A program made the position numbers and the translations under genes. From Acidilobaceae archaeon (GTDB taxonomy: Archaea; Thermoproteota; Thermoprotei_A; Sulfolobales; Acidilobaceae), in NCBI GenBank assembly GCA_027034115.1, contig JALVJB010000054.1, positions 1-5,483 of the forward strand: 5,483 nt of DNA, given 5' to 3'. The number at the start of each line of letters is the position of its first letter. Position 1 is the stretch's first letter. Shown here one piece after another: positions 4,928-5,483 of the stretch. The notes under the pieces are model-generated. The model saw nothing but the letters and a program-made list of their open reading frames with translations, made no database searches and was not told where the DNA came from.

Positions 4928-5483
4928 TTCCCAGCCACCACCCTTAAGGCCGTAAAGGCTAGAAGGGTTATCCCAGCGTATAGTGCTGCTAGTGCAGCTG
5001 CTACCCGGAGGCCGTATATTGAGAGGTACTCGAGTATGAGTATGTTCACGGTCTTCGGGTAGTAAGCCACTACTAGGAGCGCTCCAACCTCGCTCAGGCC
5101 ACGGGCCCATGCCAGTATTGACCCGGCGAGTATGCTCCTCCATGCCAGGGGCAGTGTTATATCGGTGAATACCCTTGACTGGGGGACCCCCAGTGTCCTC
5201 GCAGCCTCCTCAAGGCTCACTGGTATGGACTGGATCCCCACCTTGACCGTGTCTACCAGGAGGGGGGCACTAACGAAGGCCATAACTAGGACAACGCCTA
5301 GGAGGTGATCCTTCACCGCCAGGCCTAGGCGCCCCAGCGCCTCGCCTATGGGGGACGAGGGGCCGTAGGCCTCGAGGAGCATTATACCAGCCACAGTGTG
5401 GGGAAGCGCTAAGGGCACGTCTACCACTGCCTCTACAATGCTCTTACCGGGGAACCTGTGCCTGGCTAGAACGTAGGCTAGGG
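4924..5483 (-). CDS. ABC transporter permease, molybdate/tungstate type (ModB/WtpB-like), N-terminus outside the window
   Basis: 185 codons are visible. The frame continues without a stop through the window end, so the GTG at 5427 is internal, preceded by coding sequence LARHRFPGKSIVEAVVDVPL that is typical of this family. It would form the membrane channel of an oxyanion importer. The loop that docks on the ATPase is clear: EEAARTLGVPQSRVFTDITL followed by PLA, the EAA-x3-G-x9-I-x-LP pattern of binding-protein-dependent permeases. Also family-typical are LPHTVAGIMLLEAYG and AWARGLSEVGALLVVAYYPKT. The latter resembles the AR-x-(I/L)SE-x-GA...AYYP segment of WtpB, which favours tungstate/molybdate over sulfate. 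About four or five hydrophobic segments are present. The TGA stop overlaps the ATPase GTG by 4 bases. The substrate-binding protein gene is not in the window and would be expected above 5483. Confidence 0.88.
   Translation of the reverse strand, partial: LAYVLARHRFPGKSIVEAVVDVPLALPHTVAGIMLLEAYGPSSPIGEALGRLGLAVKDHLLGVVLVMAFVSAPLLVDTVKVGIQSIPVSLEEAARTLGVPQSRVFTDITLPLAWRSILAGSILAWARGLSEVGALLVVAYYPKTVNILILEYLSIYGLRVAAALAALYAGITLLAFTALRVVAGK
4935..4939 (-). promoter_or_regulatory. Ribosome binding site of the ABC ATPase gene
   Basis: GGTGG on the minus strand, inside the end of the permease gene, 7 bases before the GTG at 4927. With the GTGA stop-start overlap it decides the ATPase start and points to translational coupling. 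Confidence 0.7.

Noticed and set aside
4353..4947. Open frames of 82-96 codons within the ATPase gene, both strands
   Set aside because: They are shadows of the ATPase coding frame with no recognisable motif or independent start signal.
4928..5143. 72-residue N-terminal extension of the ATPase frame to an ATG at 5143
   Set aside because: It would overlap the permease gene over 216 bases, has no domain, and the GTG at 4927 has a stop-start overlap and a ribosome site.
1..5483. CRISPR array, tRNA or rRNA genes, insertion sequence
   Set aside because: I see no regularly spaced direct repeats, no tRNA B-box-like GGTTCAAATCC on either strand, and no transposase coding frame or terminal inverted repeats.

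Overview
The window looks like a piece of a hyperthermophilic crenarchaeal chromosome (Thermoproteota, Desulfurococcales/Pyrodictiaceae-like; this is inference). The grounds are the GGTGA-type Shine-Dalgarno sequences, five non-ATG starts among six visible start codons (GTG or TTG), frequent AGG, CTA and ATA codons, a crenarchaeal-style TATA box, and the gene families present. All genes I can support lie on the minus strand, so transcription runs from high to low coordinates.

Region A (about 3552-5483) is GC-rich; a hand count of 4801-4860 gives 39/60 G+C. It carries the 3' part of an ABC-transporter permease of the molybdate/tungstate type (ModB/WtpB-like, cut by the window end). Its ATPase follows, overlapping the permease stop by 4 bases (GTGA). 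After a 32-base gap comes a membrane PAP2-type phosphatase. The transporter pair would import an oxyanion, most likely tungstate or molybdate. The phosphatase has all three PAP2 motifs and probably acts on a lipid phosphate or diphosphate.

Region B is the 69-base gap 3483-3551. It holds a TATA box and a Shine-Dalgarno sequence at the right distances to drive the next operon.

Region C (1-3482) is part of a type III-B (Cmr) CRISPR effector operon, in transcription order cmr4, cmr5, a cmr1-like gene, and an unidentified gene that runs off the window start. The genes are separated by only 2-3 bases, and each downstream gene has its ribosome binding site inside or at the end of the gene before it. 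Cmr4 forms the crRNA-binding backbone and cuts target RNA every 6 nt, Cmr5 is the small helical subunit lining the filament, and Cmr1 caps the target 3'-end side of the complex. No Cas10/Cmr2, Cmr3, CRISPR array or adaptation gene is in the window. The missing core subunits must lie below position 1 or elsewhere.

The most unusual signal is a fine-grained compositional mosaic inside the Cmr genes. Conserved motif segments have about 45-55% G+C, while family-variable loops drop to 12-18%. The shift also appears at third codon positions (0/18 G+C in one Cmr1 loop against 8/18 in its glycine motif). In Cmr4 a sharply bounded AT-rich block codes exactly for a cysteine-bounded loop, residues 71-91, that P. 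furiosus Cmr4 does not have. Cmr5 carries a large central insertion, and the partial gene at the window start matches nothing I recognise.
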